A stretch of DNA of 64,000 nucleotides from Alteromonas sp. IB21 (GCF_016405965.1 NZ_JAEFCD010000023.1:7475-71474), one strand, 5' to 3'; positions 10,146 to 19,629 are shown, numbered from the stretch's first letter. A program made the numbers and translations. Notes: generated by a model not told the origin, from the sequence alone.

Positions 10146-11117
10146 ATGGCAAGACGTCGTAAAGGCCGTGATATCAACGGCATTGTATTGCTTGATAAAC
10201 CACTGGGCGGCTCTTCAAACCAGCTTCTACAGAAAGTAAGATGGTTGTATAAGGCTTCTAAGGCTGGGCATACGGGGGCTCTCGATCCCCTTGCTAGCGG
10301 AATGTTACCGCTGTGTTTAGGCGAGGCCACTAAGTTTTCTCAGTTTCTTCTGGATGCCGAAAAAACCTACGAGGTAACGGCTCAATTGGGCGTGCGCACA
10401 ACCACGTCTGATGCAGACGGTGAAGTGGTTGAAGAAAAACCTGTTGAAGTGAATGAAGAACAAGTGCGTGATGCGTGCTTGGCATTTCTTGGTAAGAGCA
10501 AACAAATCCCGTCCATGTTTTCAGCGCTTAAACATCAAGGTAAACCCCTTTATCACTATGCCCGTCAAGGTATAGACATCGAGCGTGAGCCCCGAGATAT
10601 TGAAGTGTATGAACTTGACGTGCTGCGAATTGAACTACCTTATGTCGATATGCGCATTAAGTGCAGTAAAGGTACCTATATTCGTTCTATCGTTGACGAC
10701 TTAGGGCAGAACCTAGGCTGTGGCGCTTATGTGACCCGCTTACATCGTACGGAAGTCGCAGACTATCCTACGGATAAAATGGTATCGCTGGATAAGTTGA
10801 TTGAAATTCAGGAATCGCTGGAAGAAGATGATTTTAAAGCGTTGGATGACTTATTGATTCCTATGGATACTGCTGTAAGTCGCTTGCCAATCGTGATTAT
10901 CAACGACGCTGAAAGAAACCGCTTTGACAATGGACAATCGGTTAAAGGGAAGTGCAGCGAAGCACTTCGTGAAGGGATATCCTACCGGGTCTATCACGGG
11001 GTTGATACCAAAGGTATCTTTCTCGGCGTAGGGGAAGGAGTCCTTGACCCAAAAGATCAAGGCATACCTAAACAAGAAGTGTTTGTTAACCCAAAACGTC
11101 GAGTTGTTTACAGCTAA
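10146..11117 (+). CDS. truB: tRNA pseudouridine(55) synthase TruB
   Basis: TruB makes pseudouridine-55 in the T-loop of tRNAs. The 323-aa product has the family signature [15 protein letters not shown] with the catalytic Asp, the KTY motif, and the [12 protein letters not shown] motif. A C-terminal PUA-like region follows. Its ATG abuts the rbfA stop codon with no gap. E. coli TruB is 314 aa, so the length is normal. Confidence 0.97.
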   Translation: MARRRKGRDINGIVLLDKPLGGSSNQLLQKVRWLYKASKAGHTGALDPLASGMLPLCLGEATKFSQFLLDAEKTYEVTAQLGVRTTTSDADGEVVEEKPVEVNEEQVRDACLAFLGKSKQIPSMFSALKHQGKPLYHYARQGIDIEREPRDIEVYELDVLRIELPYVDMRIKCSKGTYIRSIVDDLGQNLGCGAYVTRLHRTEVADYPTDKMVSLDKLIEIQESLEEDDFKALDDLLIPMDTAVSRLPIVIINDAERNRFDNGQSVKGKCSEALREGISYRVYHGVDTKGIFLGVGEGVLDPKDQGIPKQEVFVNPKRRVVYS

Positions 11118-11152
11118 CGTTACTGTCTGTGCAACCATTGCCATATTCTGGT

Positions 11153-11181
11153 AAAGCCCAGCTATCAAGCTGGGCTTTTTT
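11153..11181 (+). terminator. Rho-independent terminator after truB
   Basis: A perfect 10-bp stem AAAGCCCAGC/GCTGGGCTTT with loop TATCAA and a T tract closes the nusA operon. Confidence 0.93.
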
Positions 11182-11281
11182 ATGGTTAGATATAAATCGT
11201 TTAGATTAGATGAGAGGTTGCCTCTACGCCTCACATCGCGTTGTTACCTCGTTAATGTTTTTCAAATAGGATTGCAGTTTA

Positions 11282-12562
11282 ATGAAAAAAAGGATATTCA
11301 CTTGGCTCTGCTCGGTATGCATCGCATTTATGCTAGGCTTTTGGCTAAATGCTTCACTAACAGCCACGGCAGATAGTATTGAAACTCACTCAGATAATGT
11401 AAGTGGAGTTGAAAACAAGACTGTTCATAAAGAATTATTTGATACCGACTTCACAAATCCTGAGCATATTTCTGTAAAAACAAGTGAGCCTGTTAAGGTT
11501 GATATTGATTTATGGTTGCGTGAGAAAACAAGGCTCAGTTTAAAAGAAACAGGGGCTTTCATTACGCTTATTAGTGAGATGGATGAAGCTTCCGTTATAA
11601 AAGCGTTATCTGACTGGGATGTTTCAGCTATATCAATCGAAAATGCGGTCTTACTTTTCTCAATGGTAACTCGCCTAGTCGAGCTTAATCCCAACCGGGC
11701 TATTGATTTTGCAAATAATTTAGTGGGAAACCCTGAGTTCAAAATGCAAATAAAGGTGTCGGTCATTGCAAACTGGGCAAATCAAGCTCCGGCCGAAGCC
11801 CTAGATTGGTTTATCAATCAAAATGCTGATGCCCAGACGCCATCGCTCCAAAATAGCATTTTTGCCATGTTAATATTTCAAGAGATGGCCAAAAAAGACG
11901 TGTTTAATGCTATTAACTCTATTTCTTTACTTAAATCAGACAACGAAAGACGGCTTGCATTTAATGGTGTCTTTAGCGCATTAGAAACGTCGAGTGAGTT
12001 TATTAATATTTTGCCGGTAGTTGAGGATCAAAATGATAAACAAATTGAACGCAGTCACCTTCAGCAATGGACTCGAAACGACGTAGAAGGCGTAAAAACC
12101 TGGGTTGCTTCACTGGAAGATAATGACGAAACGCGAGAAATCAAAAAGGAAATATTCAATAATTATTTTCACGTAGCTCCTGTAGAAGCAGCTTCTTGGT
12201 ATGTTGCACAGAGTGTAGAAGAGAACTATAAAACAGATGTTGAGTATGCCGCTGATCTTATCGCTAATATAGAGCCACAAGAGGCGCTAGAGTGGGTGCA
12301 ACGACAAACAGGTATTGATACACAGCGTGCCATTATGAACGTGTTATATAGTAGCGCGCGCAATCATCCAGAGTTCGTCGAAAATAAGCTTTCTTTAGTA
12401 CATGACCAAAAATCTCAGATAGAAATAGCACTCTTTGTTTACCGCAGCTATAAAGAAAAAAGCAGTGAGCGTGCCGAACGCTTTTTAGACGGACTTACTT
12501 ATAAAACTGAGATAAAGAAAAAGCTCGGCCCGCTGTACCGAGGATTAAATAGCACCAACTAA
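11282..12562 (+). CDS. Exported protein of unknown function between truB and rpsO
   Basis: I do not recognise this 426-aa protein. It starts MKKRIFTWLCSVC and has a hydrophobic N-terminal segment (about 5-30) that reads as a signal peptide or anchor, cleavable near TATA. The rest is acidic, helical and lacks membrane spans. A degenerate repeat recurs about every 35-60 residues: EALDWF, VKTWVAS, EAASWYVAQ, EALEWVQRQ. This suggests an alpha-solenoid of helical pairs, perhaps a protein-interaction scaffold in the periplasm. The gene is more AT-rich than its neighbours and has its own intergenic space, consistent with insertion into the conserved truB-rpsO interval. Confidence 0.75.
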   Translation: MKKRIFTWLCSVCIAFMLGFWLNASLTATADSIETHSDNVSGVENKTVHKELFDTDFTNPEHISVKTSEPVKVDIDLWLREKTRLSLKETGAFITLISEMDEASVIKALSDWDVSAISIENAVLLFSMVTRLVELNPNRAIDFANNLVGNPEFKMQIKVSVIANWANQAPAEALDWFINQNADAQTPSLQNSIFAMLIFQEMAKKDVFNAINSISLLKSDNERRLAFNGVFSALETSSEFINILPVVEDQNDKQIERSHLQQWTRNDVEGVKTWVASLEDNDETREIKKEIFNNYFHVAPVEAASWYVAQSVEENYKTDVEYAADLIANIEPQEALEWVQRQTGIDTQRAIMNVLYSSARNHPEFVENKLSLVHDQKSQIEIALFVYRSYKEKSSERAERFLDGLTYKTEIKKKLGPLYRGLNSTN

Positions 12563-12583
12563 TGAAAATACGCTTTAGAGTCC

Positions 12584-12611
12584 TTGCTAACTGAGCAAAC
12601 GTCATTATAAT
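12584..12611 (+). promoter_or_regulatory. Candidate rpsO promoter
   Basis: TTGCTA (12584-12589) and TATAAT (12606-12611) are spaced by 16 bp. They give rpsO a leader of about 55 nt, the kind of region used for S15 translational autoregulation in E. coli. Confidence 0.7.
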
Positions 12612-12673
12612 ACGGCGCTCATTCCGCTTTGCTGAATTAGTGATCGGCGAAGCATTAATATTAGGAGAATGAT

Positions 12674-12943
12674 ATGTCACTAACTAAAGAAGAAACCGCA
12701 AAAATTATTGCTGAGTACGGCGTTAAAGAAGGCGACACTGGTTCACCAGAAGTTCAAGTTGCTTTGCTAACTCACAACATCAACAAGCTTCAAGGTCACT
12801 TTGCTGATCACAAGAAAGATCACCATTCACGTCGTGGTCTTCTACGCATGGTTAGCCAGCGTCGTAAGCTTCTAGACTACCTTAAAGGCAAGAACGCTGA
12901 GCGTTACCTTGACCTTATCAAGCGTCTAGGTCTACGTCGATAA
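12674..12943 (+). CDS. rpsO: 30S ribosomal protein S15
   Basis: S15 is a primary 16S rRNA-binding protein of the small subunit. The 89-aa length is exact for the family, with [25 protein letters not shown] and the terminal [14 protein letters not shown] precedes the ATG. It has its own promoter and terminator. In E. coli pnp follows rpsO; here the next gene is rluF on the other strand. Confidence 0.98.
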   Translation: MSLTKEETAKIIAEYGVKEGDTGSPEVQVALLTHNINKLQGHFADHKKDHHSRRGLLRMVSQRRKLLDYLKGKNAERYLDLIKRLGLRR

Positions 12944-12958
12944 GACTAGGTTTCAAAG

Positions 12959-12984
12959 AAAAGCGCCCATTGGGCGCTTTTTTT
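12959..12984 (+). terminator. Rho-independent terminator after rpsO
   Basis: A 10-bp stem AAAAGCGCCC/GGGCGCTTTT with loop ATT is followed by T residues. It sits between the convergent genes rpsO and rluF. Confidence 0.94.
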
Positions 12985-13007
12985 GTATCTTAAGACGCTG
13001 CCGAAAC

Positions 13008-13760
13008 CTATTCCGGCAGATCTTTCGCCACCTTCGAAGAGTCTTTTACCGCATTGTTGAGCGTTTTGAGTTCTCTTTCCGTTAAATTACGCCATTGACC
13101 CGGTCTCAGTGTGCCAAGTTCAAGGTGCATGATGCGGGTACGCTTTAATTTAGTCACCTCATACCCGAGAAATTCGCACATTCTGCGTATTTGGCGGTTA
13201 AGGCCTTGGGTAAGAATAATCGTAAACTGAGCCTTACCAGTAGGTTTTACAATACAGGGCTTTGTCACTGTACCTAATATAGGCACGCCACGGGCCATGC
13301 GTTTCACAAAGCGTTCGCTTATAGGTTGATTAACCGTAACTTCGTATTCTTTGTCGTGAGCGTTTTCGGCACGTAGAATCTTATTCACAATATCGCCATC
13401 GCTTGTCAGTATTATTAAGCCTTCAGATGGCTTATCAAGCCTACCAACAGGGAATATCCGGTCTTTGTGGCCAATGGCGTCTATGATATTTCCTTTAACA
13501 TGGCGTTCGGTGGTACAAGTTATACCTATGGGTTTGTTGTAAACGATGTAGACCCGATCAGATTTGTCTTTTGCCACCACCCCAACAATCTTGCCATCAA
13601 CTTTTACGATGTCATTTGGGCCTATCTTTGTACCTAACTCTGGGGGATGATTGTTTACACTAACGCGGTTCTGCTCAATGAGTTTGTCAGCTTCACGACG
13701 TGAACAGAGGCCTGTGTCGCTGATATATTTATTTAAACGTTTTAGCGCTTGGTCACTCAT
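13008..13760 (-). CDS. rluF: 23S rRNA pseudouridine synthase, RluF-like
   Basis: RluF-family enzymes make pseudouridine in 23S rRNA (position 2604 in E. coli) and can also modify tRNA-Tyr. The 250-aa protein has an N-terminal S4 RNA-binding domain (RLNKYISDTGLCSRREADKL), the catalytic motif GRLDKPSEGL with the active Asp, and QGLNRQIRRMCEFLGY. The wording is closer to RluF than to RluB/E, for example RAxNxHxKEY and VPILGTVTK. It is convergent with rpsO and transcribed alone. Confidence 0.9.
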   Translation of the reverse strand: MSDQALKRLNKYISDTGLCSRREADKLIEQNRVSVNNHPPELGTKIGPNDIVKVDGKIVGVVAKDKSDRVYIVYNKPIGITCTTERHVKGNIIDAIGHKDRIFPVGRLDKPSEGLIILTSDGDIVNKILRAENAHDKEYEVTVNQPISERFVKRMARGVPILGTVTKPCIVKPTGKAQFTIILTQGLNRQIRRMCEFLGYEVTKLKRTRIMHLELGTLRPGQWRNLTERELKTLNNAVKDSSKVAKDLPE

Positions 13761-13830
13761 TGCGCGGTGTTTCCTGTAGATGTTTGAAAGAGGTCGATGT
13801 TATCACGCCTCAGTCTAATTTTTAAAAAAC

Positions 13831-13853
13831 GAAAGGGGCGGTAAGCCCCTTTC
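13831..13853 (-). terminator. Terminator for the coiled-coil membrane protein gene
   Basis: A perfect 9-bp stem GAAAGGGGC/GCCCCTTTC with a 5-nt loop is followed, reading leftwards, by GTTTTTT. It separates the upstream minus-strand gene from rluF. Confidence 0.85.
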
Positions 13854-13939
13854 ATATTTTCTTTCACTTTTATGCGTGCTTCGGTTTGTACAAAGGCGTT
13901 AAAAGCGGTTGTATCTGCAGTGGTAGGTACATTGCAATC

Positions 13940-14749
13940 CTATTCGTCTGTTCCGGTTGATGGTGCAGAACCACCCCCACTTGATGCACCGCCACTAGAC
14001 ACTACCTTTGTCGCTATTTCTCGGATTTCATTTTCCATGCTAGTGATTCTACCTGAAAGGGTGGTGTTGCGTTGCTCAAGCACAGAAAGCTTATCACTTA
14101 GGTTGCGCACGCTTTGCTGAGCACTTTGCTTATCACTTGCTGCCTGTTCTAGTTGAACATTTACAGACAGTAATTCGTCGGCGAGAGAAGCTAATTGATT
14201 TTTAATGGAACCAATTGCGGCCGACTGAGATTTAACGTCTTCAGACACAGCGCTAATGTCTTTATTTACGGCCGTTTGCACATTACCCACACGGTCGCCT
14301 AAATCGGCAATTTCTTTTTGATTGCGACGCCAAGCTGAAGCCCAAAGCTTGTCCATCTGTTCCCACAGCTCGTTAGTTTTATTACTAAGCTCGGTAACCT
14401 TAACCTGCAGCGCAACGGTAGACTCACCAATTTCCTCTCCCGTCGCAGAAAGCTTGTTTTCAAGCTGCATAATGCGCTTTTCCGCCTGGTCAGCTACAGT
14501 TTTTTGCTGCTCCAACAAAGTATACAAGTAATAGCATCCACCGCACGCAGCTAGTGCAATAATTGCAACCAAAGTAACCCAAATACCATTCCCGCCACCA
14601 TTGCTCGAAGGTGGTTGAGATGAGGGCGAGGAGCGAGGCGTAGACGATGACTTTGTTGGTGCCGCCTGTCTTTTAGTCTGGTAATCTCGACGGTCTTCCT
14701 CATCAAGCCTGATGGTAGGAAACTCGTCGTTTTTTGAATTGTTTGCCAT
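13940..14749 (-). CDS. Single-pass membrane protein with long periplasmic coiled coil
   Basis: No known function recognised. The 269-aa protein has a cytoplasmic, Ser/Pro-rich tail (1-55), one transmembrane helix (about 56-78, IWVTLVAIIALAACGG), then a long heptad-like coiled coil (about 80-250) and a Gly/Ser-rich C-terminus. The topology resembles spacer or scaffold proteins of the cell envelope. The start follows a plausible upstream region, with a terminator after the stop codon, so it is probably monocistronic. Confidence 0.8.
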   Translation of the reverse strand: MANNSKNDEFPTIRLDEEDRRDYQTKRQAAPTKSSSTPRSSPSSQPPSSNGGGNGIWVTLVAIIALAACGGCYYLYTLLEQQKTVADQAEKRIMQLENKLSATGEEIGESTVALQVKVTELSNKTNELWEQMDKLWASAWRRNQKEIADLGDRVGNVQTAVNKDISAVSEDVKSQSAAIGSIKNQLASLADELLSVNVQLEQAASDKQSAQQSVRNLSDKLSVLEQRNTTLSGRITSMENEIREIATKVVSSGGASSGGGSAPSTGTDE

Positions 14750-14872
14750 AGTCAGTTATATGTCTCTTTATGAAGTACTTTCGAATTAAGGCATGATCGC
14801 TAACCCAGATAACACGAAAGCCCTTATTATATTTGCGCACGACACTATGTTATCGCTAAATTGATAGAAATT

Positions 14873-14912
14873 CCATGGCTTATGGAGCGCGTATTTTCCA
14901 CGTAAGCCATGG
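14873..14912. repeat. Long inverted repeat, hairpin of unknown role
   Basis: Perfect 10-bp arms CCATGGCTTA (14873-14882) and TAAGCCATGG (14903-14912) have inner TGGA/TCCA pairing. It lies between two minus-strand genes and has no T tract on either side, so it is not a typical terminator. Confidence 0.7.
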
Positions 14913-14964
14913 TGATTTTTATTTTCTTTTATAAGCTAGGTGTTGTTGCGTCTACCCAGCTTTT

Positions 14965-16521
14965 TTAGTTTTTGTCGCCTATCCACTCGACACGATATAG
15001 ATCACGTCGTCTATCCAAATAATTTCGGACAGAACCTTCGTTTTGAAGTTTGGTTAGCTTGTCTAAATCTAAGTCAACAATAAGCGTCATTTCCGTATTT
15101 GGTGTCGTTTCCGACACAATAGCATCATGGGGAAAAGCGAAATCACTCGGTGAAAATACCGCAGTTTGCCCATACTGGATGTCGACATTGTCCACCTTTG
15201 GCAGGTTACCAACACTTCCTGCAATAGCGACATAGCACTCATTTTCGATCGCTCGTGCCTGGGCACATCGGCGCACCCGCAGATATCCGTTTTTGGTATC
15301 TGTCCAAAATGGCACAAAGAGTATCTGCATTTCCTGCTCAGATAAAATACGCGCAAGCTCAGGAAATTCAACGTCATAACAGATTAATACGCCAATTTTG
15401 CCAAAATCTGTGTCGAAAGTCTTAAGGCTGTTGCCGCCCTTCATGATCCAATCTTTTTTCTCATGAGGAGTGGGGTGCAGCTTATATTGGCTTTCAATAG
15501 TGCCATCACGCTTGCAGATGTAGCTCACATTATAAAGCTCTTCTTCCTCAACCACAGGCATTGAACCTGCGATAATAGTGATATTGTAAGACACTGCTAA
15601 ATGAGAGACGGCGGTTAAAATTTCGTTGGTGTAAGTAGCTAAGTGCCAGATGGCATCTATTGAAGACTCTGATGGGCTAAGGCCCATTAAAGGCGCATTA
15701 AAAAACTCGGGGAAGAGGGCAACATCGCATGAATAGTCCGATAGTGCATCAACAAAATATTCTACTTGCTGCAACAGCTCTTCAACGTTGTTGAAATATC
15801 GCATTTGCCATTGAATACAGCCTATACGTGCGCTCGATTTTCTACTTGCAATAAGAGATGGGGTGCCTGGCTCGTAGTAGATGTTGTGCCATTGAAGCAA
15901 TGTTGCATATCCCTTCGAGGCTTCATCTTCAGGTAGGTAAGCCGACATCACCTGCTTTACCTCAAAACCGTTAGAGAGTTGGAAAGTAAGAATGGGATCG
16001 TAAATGTCTTTCAGTTTAACCTGCTCAATGTACTCATAAGGCGACAGTTCATGAGCATAGTTTTTGTAATTTGGAATACGCCCGCCTGCCATAATCGATT
16101 TCAAATTTAGGTTTCGACATAACTCTTTACGCGCCTCATAAAGTCGTCTTCCTAATCTCAATCCACGATATTCAGGACAAACGATGACTTCTACACCATA
16201 CAGAACGTCGCCGTTAGGATCGTGTGTGGTTAAGTATGCATCGCCAGTTATTTCATCGTAGCTGTGTTTGTCGCCAAATTGGTCGTAGTCCACGATTACT
16301 GAAATCGCAAAAGCGACTACTTTGCCCTTGTCCTCAATACAAATCTGACCGTCAGGAAAGGTGGTTACCTGGGCTTTGTAATTAGAATAAGGCCATGCGC
16401 CTCCAACATTGGCGTACACTTTATCCATCAATGCTTTTACATCGTCGTAATCGTCTAGTCTCAAGTGTCTCAGATCTAGGTGGTGTTCAGTTTCTTCTAT
16501 TTGTGTTTGGTCTTGACTCAT
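14965..16521 (-). CDS. GNAT acetyltransferase-nitrilase superfamily fusion protein
   Basis: This 518-aa fusion joins an N-terminal GNAT domain (about 15-210; acetyl-CoA loop RGLRLGRRL near residue 119) to a C-terminal carbon-nitrogen hydrolase domain (about 228-510). The nitrilase triad is complete: Glu272 in LFPEFF, Lys347 in YKLHPT, and Cys381 in LICYDVEFP. Such fusions are widespread in marine bacteria but their substrate is not established; an N-acylated amine or amide that is both built and cleaved is one inference. It is transcribed alone and is divergent from the 2OG oxygenase gene. Confidence 0.9.
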   Translation of the reverse strand: MSQDQTQIEETEHHLDLRHLRLDDYDDVKALMDKVYANVGGAWPYSNYKAQVTTFPDGQICIEDKGKVVAFAISVIVDYDQFGDKHSYDEITGDAYLTTHDPNGDVLYGVEVIVCPEYRGLRLGRRLYEARKELCRNLNLKSIMAGGRIPNYKNYAHELSPYEYIEQVKLKDIYDPILTFQLSNGFEVKQVMSAYLPEDEASKGYATLLQWHNIYYEPGTPSLIASRKSSARIGCIQWQMRYFNNVEELLQQVEYFVDALSDYSCDVALFPEFFNAPLMGLSPSESSIDAIWHLATYTNEILTAVSHLAVSYNITIIAGSMPVVEEEELYNVSYICKRDGTIESQYKLHPTPHEKKDWIMKGGNSLKTFDTDFGKIGVLICYDVEFPELARILSEQEMQILFVPFWTDTKNGYLRVRRCAQARAIENECYVAIAGSVGNLPKVDNVDIQYGQTAVFSPSDFAFPHDAIVSETTPNTEMTLIVDLDLDKLTKLQNEGSVRNYLDRRRDLYRVEWIGDKN

Positions 16522-16875
16522 GGGTTACTCATTTTACTGAAAATTTCTTGCGAAACTAAGGCTGTCTATTTCGATAAGTGATAGTGCGCTTAGATATGTC
16601 ACTTTTCATCTTAATTTATCTTATTTAAGTGAAAGTGAAATGTTAATTATTTAAGTATAGCTAATGAAATGTAAGCAAGAAGCGTGCGACCTTGAAACGC
16701 TACCTTCTTCGATTAATATTTTTTCGATTATCGATTAAAAAATTGCGGCGCTAACGGGTAATTGATTATTGCTATAAGATGAACCTCAGCGTATAACGTC
16801 GCCTCCCCTCGGTCGCCTTTTGCTGACACTGCCAAATAAAGTAACTGGGATGATTTTCTAGGTAATGACAATTAG
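16522..16875. other. 354-bp divergent intergenic region, AT-rich
   Basis: It contains the start regions of two divergent genes. The main visible structure is an AT-rich near-palindrome around 16718-16743 (T6-CGATTATCGATT-A6). I see no ORF, tRNA or clear promoter consensus. Confidence 0.5.
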
Positions 16876-17547
16876 ATGAACAGAGAACAACTCACTTCGT
16901 ACCAACCGCTTCATATTTTTGACGAATTAATTTTTGAGAACATCGTTGATGACCTTGTCTCTAAAGGTTTTTCTATTCAAGAGAATGGTTTACCTGAATT
17001 CATAACTGACGCGCTTTTAACCCGTCAGCGTTGGCTCGCGGATGGCGAATATAAAACAGCAGGCATAGGCCGGGCGTTTAATTATCAGAAAGCGGAAGAG
17101 GTTAGGGGTGATGAGATTTGTTGGATAACAGGTTCGACACCAGAAGGAGCGCTTTGGCTTGATTGGTGCTCCGCGATGCAACAGTATATCAATCGTTCAC
17201 TGTTTATGGGGCTATTTTCCTTCGAGAGTCATTTTGCTTGCTACGAACCCGGTAAATTTTACAAACGCCATGTAGATGCGTTCAAGGGGCAAGGCAATCG
17301 CGTTTTGTCACTGGTCGCGTATTTAAATGACGATTGGAAAAGTGAAGATGGGGGAGAGCTGGTGTTGTATGCTGACAGCGAAGATCTTACTGGCATACGT
17401 GTATTACCTAAAAAAGGGACCTTCGTTGTTTTTCTAAGCGAAGATTTTCCCCATGAGGTATTACCCGCAACGCGAACACGTCATTCTGTTGCCGGCTGGT
17501 TTAGAGTAAATGGCAGCGTAAATGATAATTTAGACCCACCTCGATAA
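16876..17547 (+). CDS. 2-oxoglutarate-Fe(II) oxygenase, prolyl-4-hydroxylase/SM-20 type
   Basis: The protein has 223 aa. The iron triad is visible as His132-x-Asp134 (KRHVDAF) and His193 (FPHEVLPA), with Arg202 (TRHSVAGWFR) as the likely 2-oxoglutarate anchor. The C-terminal half has the double-stranded beta-helix pattern of prolyl 4-hydroxylase alpha-subunit homologues. Bacterial relatives hydroxylate proline residues in proteins such as ribosomal components or EF-Tu; the target here is unknown. No signal peptide, so cytoplasmic. Monocistronic. Confidence 0.9.
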   Translation: MNREQLTSYQPLHIFDELIFENIVDDLVSKGFSIQENGLPEFITDALLTRQRWLADGEYKTAGIGRAFNYQKAEEVRGDEICWITGSTPEGALWLDWCSAMQQYINRSLFMGLFSFESHFACYEPGKFYKRHVDAFKGQGNRVLSLVAYLNDDWKSEDGGELVLYADSEDLTGIRVLPKKGTFVVFLSEDFPHEVLPATRTRHSVAGWFRVNGSVNDNLDPPR

Positions 17548-17582
17548 GGATAGGTCAGCGCTCGTTAAGCGCACTTGGTATC

Positions 17583-17613
17583 AAAAGTCATAGACTTATG
17601 TATAATGACTTTT
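17583..17613. terminator. AT-rich hairpin after the oxygenase gene
   Basis: Perfect 9-bp arms AAAAGTCAT (17583-17591) and ATGACTTTT (17605-17613) are separated by 13 nt. It starts 35 bp after the stop codon and probably acts as a terminator. The spacer and right arm contain a TATAAT string. Confidence 0.5.
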
Positions 17614-17826
17614 CGCTATATTACCCTACATAAAGCGCGTAGAAGTTTCACAGGTTGGTATATTTTAGATCCTGCCTTTGCCTGCTTGATTTTTTTAGTG
17701 AGTGCTACAATGATGTGTCAGAAGATTATGAGCACCTTTCATAGGTAATGTAGTGTAGTTCGCAATAGAGTTACCCAAAAGATCTATTGCGCCGCTTAGG
17801 GAAAAGACGTTAGAAGTGATCGCTTA

Positions 17827-19512
17827 ATGCTGGAAAAAATACCTGCCCCCACGCCACGAGAAGAACTACATGTACTGGTTATTGATAACCAGGGGCTTGT
17901 TCATGATGTTATTGCATCCGCATTACATGAAATTGGAATTAAAAATGTAAGTAGTGCGTTCAACGCGTTTCATGCAAAGCGACTGTGTGAATCGCGCCAG
18001 TATGATTTTGTTTTGCTGGCATTTAATGTTAGTCACGATAAAGATGGCTTTCATCTTTTCGAAGAACTAAAACACTTGAACTACATCAACGATACAACAA
18101 CGGTTGTGTTTCTCAGTGCAGAAACGTCTTCAGAGCTTGTCAATTGTATTGTTGAACTCCAGCCAGATGACTTTTGGGTCAAACCTTTACAGCGAAGTAA
18201 GATCGAAACGCGACTAGAGTATTTAATTCAAGTTCGTCTTAAACTGCATAAAATGTTGCATTGCATGCAAATGGGCGACTACTCGACAGCCATGTATTAC
18301 GCTGAGCGACAGTTGAAAGACTCATCGCTTTCAGAATATCACACCCGAATAAAACGCTTAATTGGTGACTGTCTTTTACAGCTTCGCGATTATGGGACCG
18401 CCGAAGACTATTTTAGAGGTTTGTTACAAACCATGGATCATGCCTGGGTCCACATAGGTCTAACACGATCTCTGTTGCGACAAGATGAATTAGAAGAAGC
18501 CCAGCTTCTTGTAGATGATTTACTTTTGCGCCCAGACACTCGCTTCTTAACCTTTGATTTGCTAGCGCAGTATTTTATCGAGAAAGAGCAGTTTGACATT
18601 GCGTATGAACAGATGAAAGAAGCAAGTAGGCTTGCGCCTCGGAATATAGAACGAAATAAGCGACTGTGGGATCTAGCTCGACTCAATCACGATAAAGCGG
18701 GGCAACTCTCAGCGGTACAGAATATGGCTAAGTTTGCCAAAAACTCTATTCATGACTCTCCGCAACTTACACTAAACGTGATTCGTTCCACTATAGATCT
18801 GGCAACCAGCTTAGGAAGTGCTGATACAGAAAAGTATCTACAAAAAGCGGAAGCAGAGCTCGAAGAACTTAAAAATCAAAAAGGCATGCAAAATCAGCTT
18901 GGTGAGCAAATTGATGTGGTTAAAGCAAGGGTACTCTGCCTAAGAGATGATAAAAGAAGCGCCGAGAAGTTAATGAAAGACCGCTCTGCTTCTACGGATG
19001 GCCTGTCTATGGAAGATAGTCTGGATAAAATGAAAGCGTTTCATGAACTCGGTATGCGTGAACACTGCATCACTATTTTAGATAAGCTTAGAAAGCAGAT
19101 TGAAGGTGATACGTTTACGTCGCAAGTGGTAAATGAATATTTAAATCAAGAGTCAATCGAAAGAACTGAAATTCAGTTTACAACGAAAGAGCTTAAGCAG
19201 ATGGCAACGGTGAACTATAAAGAAAACCGCTTAATTCCTGCCTATAACAACCTGCGACAAGCGTTAACGCTATCGCCTAAAGACAAGCAAATCGCGTTAA
19301 GCTTGCTTAAAGTGATAGCGCAGATTCATTTAGATGACACCTTAACCGATGAACAAATGAAAACCGCCCAGCGAGCAGCCAAACTATTACAAGTTAGTGG
19401 TCTCTCTACAACACAAGCAGAAAAACGCGATCAGTACGTTAAGCTGATTGGCATTGAAGTCGACGACACCAAAGCATCTGATTTAGTGGGCATGGTCGTC
19501 TCTAAAGCGTAA
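17827..19512 (+). CDS. Degenerate receiver-domain protein with TPR repeats
   Basis: This 561-aa protein has an N-terminal receiver fold (about 10-135) and a long TPR-like alpha-solenoid (about 150-540). The receiver keeps the switch Ser (FLSAETS) and Lys (FWVKP), but the phosphoacceptor position is Ala65 in DFVLLAFNVS, where canonical receivers have Asp. The acidic pair reads DN. It is therefore unlikely to be phosphorylated in the usual way and may work as a protein-interaction module. No output DNA-binding or enzyme domain is present. It stands alone, with a terminator 40 bp downstream. Confidence 0.85.
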   Translation: MLEKIPAPTPREELHVLVIDNQGLVHDVIASALHEIGIKNVSSAFNAFHAKRLCESRQYDFVLLAFNVSHDKDGFHLFEELKHLNYINDTTTVVFLSAETSSELVNCIVELQPDDFWVKPLQRSKIETRLEYLIQVRLKLHKMLHCMQMGDYSTAMYYAERQLKDSSLSEYHTRIKRLIGDCLLQLRDYGTAEDYFRGLLQTMDHAWVHIGLTRSLLRQDELEEAQLLVDDLLLRPDTRFLTFDLLAQYFIEKEQFDIAYEQMKEASRLAPRNIERNKRLWDLARLNHDKAGQLSAVQNMAKFAKNSIHDSPQLTLNVIRSTIDLATSLGSADTEKYLQKAEAELEELKNQKGMQNQLGEQIDVVKARVLCLRDDKRSAEKLMKDRSASTDGLSMEDSLDKMKAFHELGMREHCITILDKLRKQIEGDTFTSQVVNEYLNQESIERTEIQFTTKELKQMATVNYKENRLIPAYNNLRQALTLSPKDKQIALSLLKVIAQIHLDDTLTDEQMKTAQRAAKLLQVSGLSTTQAEKRDQYVKLIGIEVDDTKASDLVGMVVSKA

Positions 19513-19554
19513 AACACGATGCCCTATCTCAAATTCGAAAATCACACGCTATTA

Positions 19555-19582
19555 AAAAAGCTGCCAATTAAGGCAGCTTTTT
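19555..19582. terminator. Bidirectional terminator
   Basis: An 11-bp stem AAAAAGCTGCC/GGCAGCTTTTT with loop AATTAA has A and T tracts on both sides. It serves the convergent TPR and nuclease genes. Confidence 0.92.
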
Positions 19583-19629
19583 AGCAACATATTCCGCTAA
19601 AAATGGCTAATAGCGGTGATAGTTAGTGA

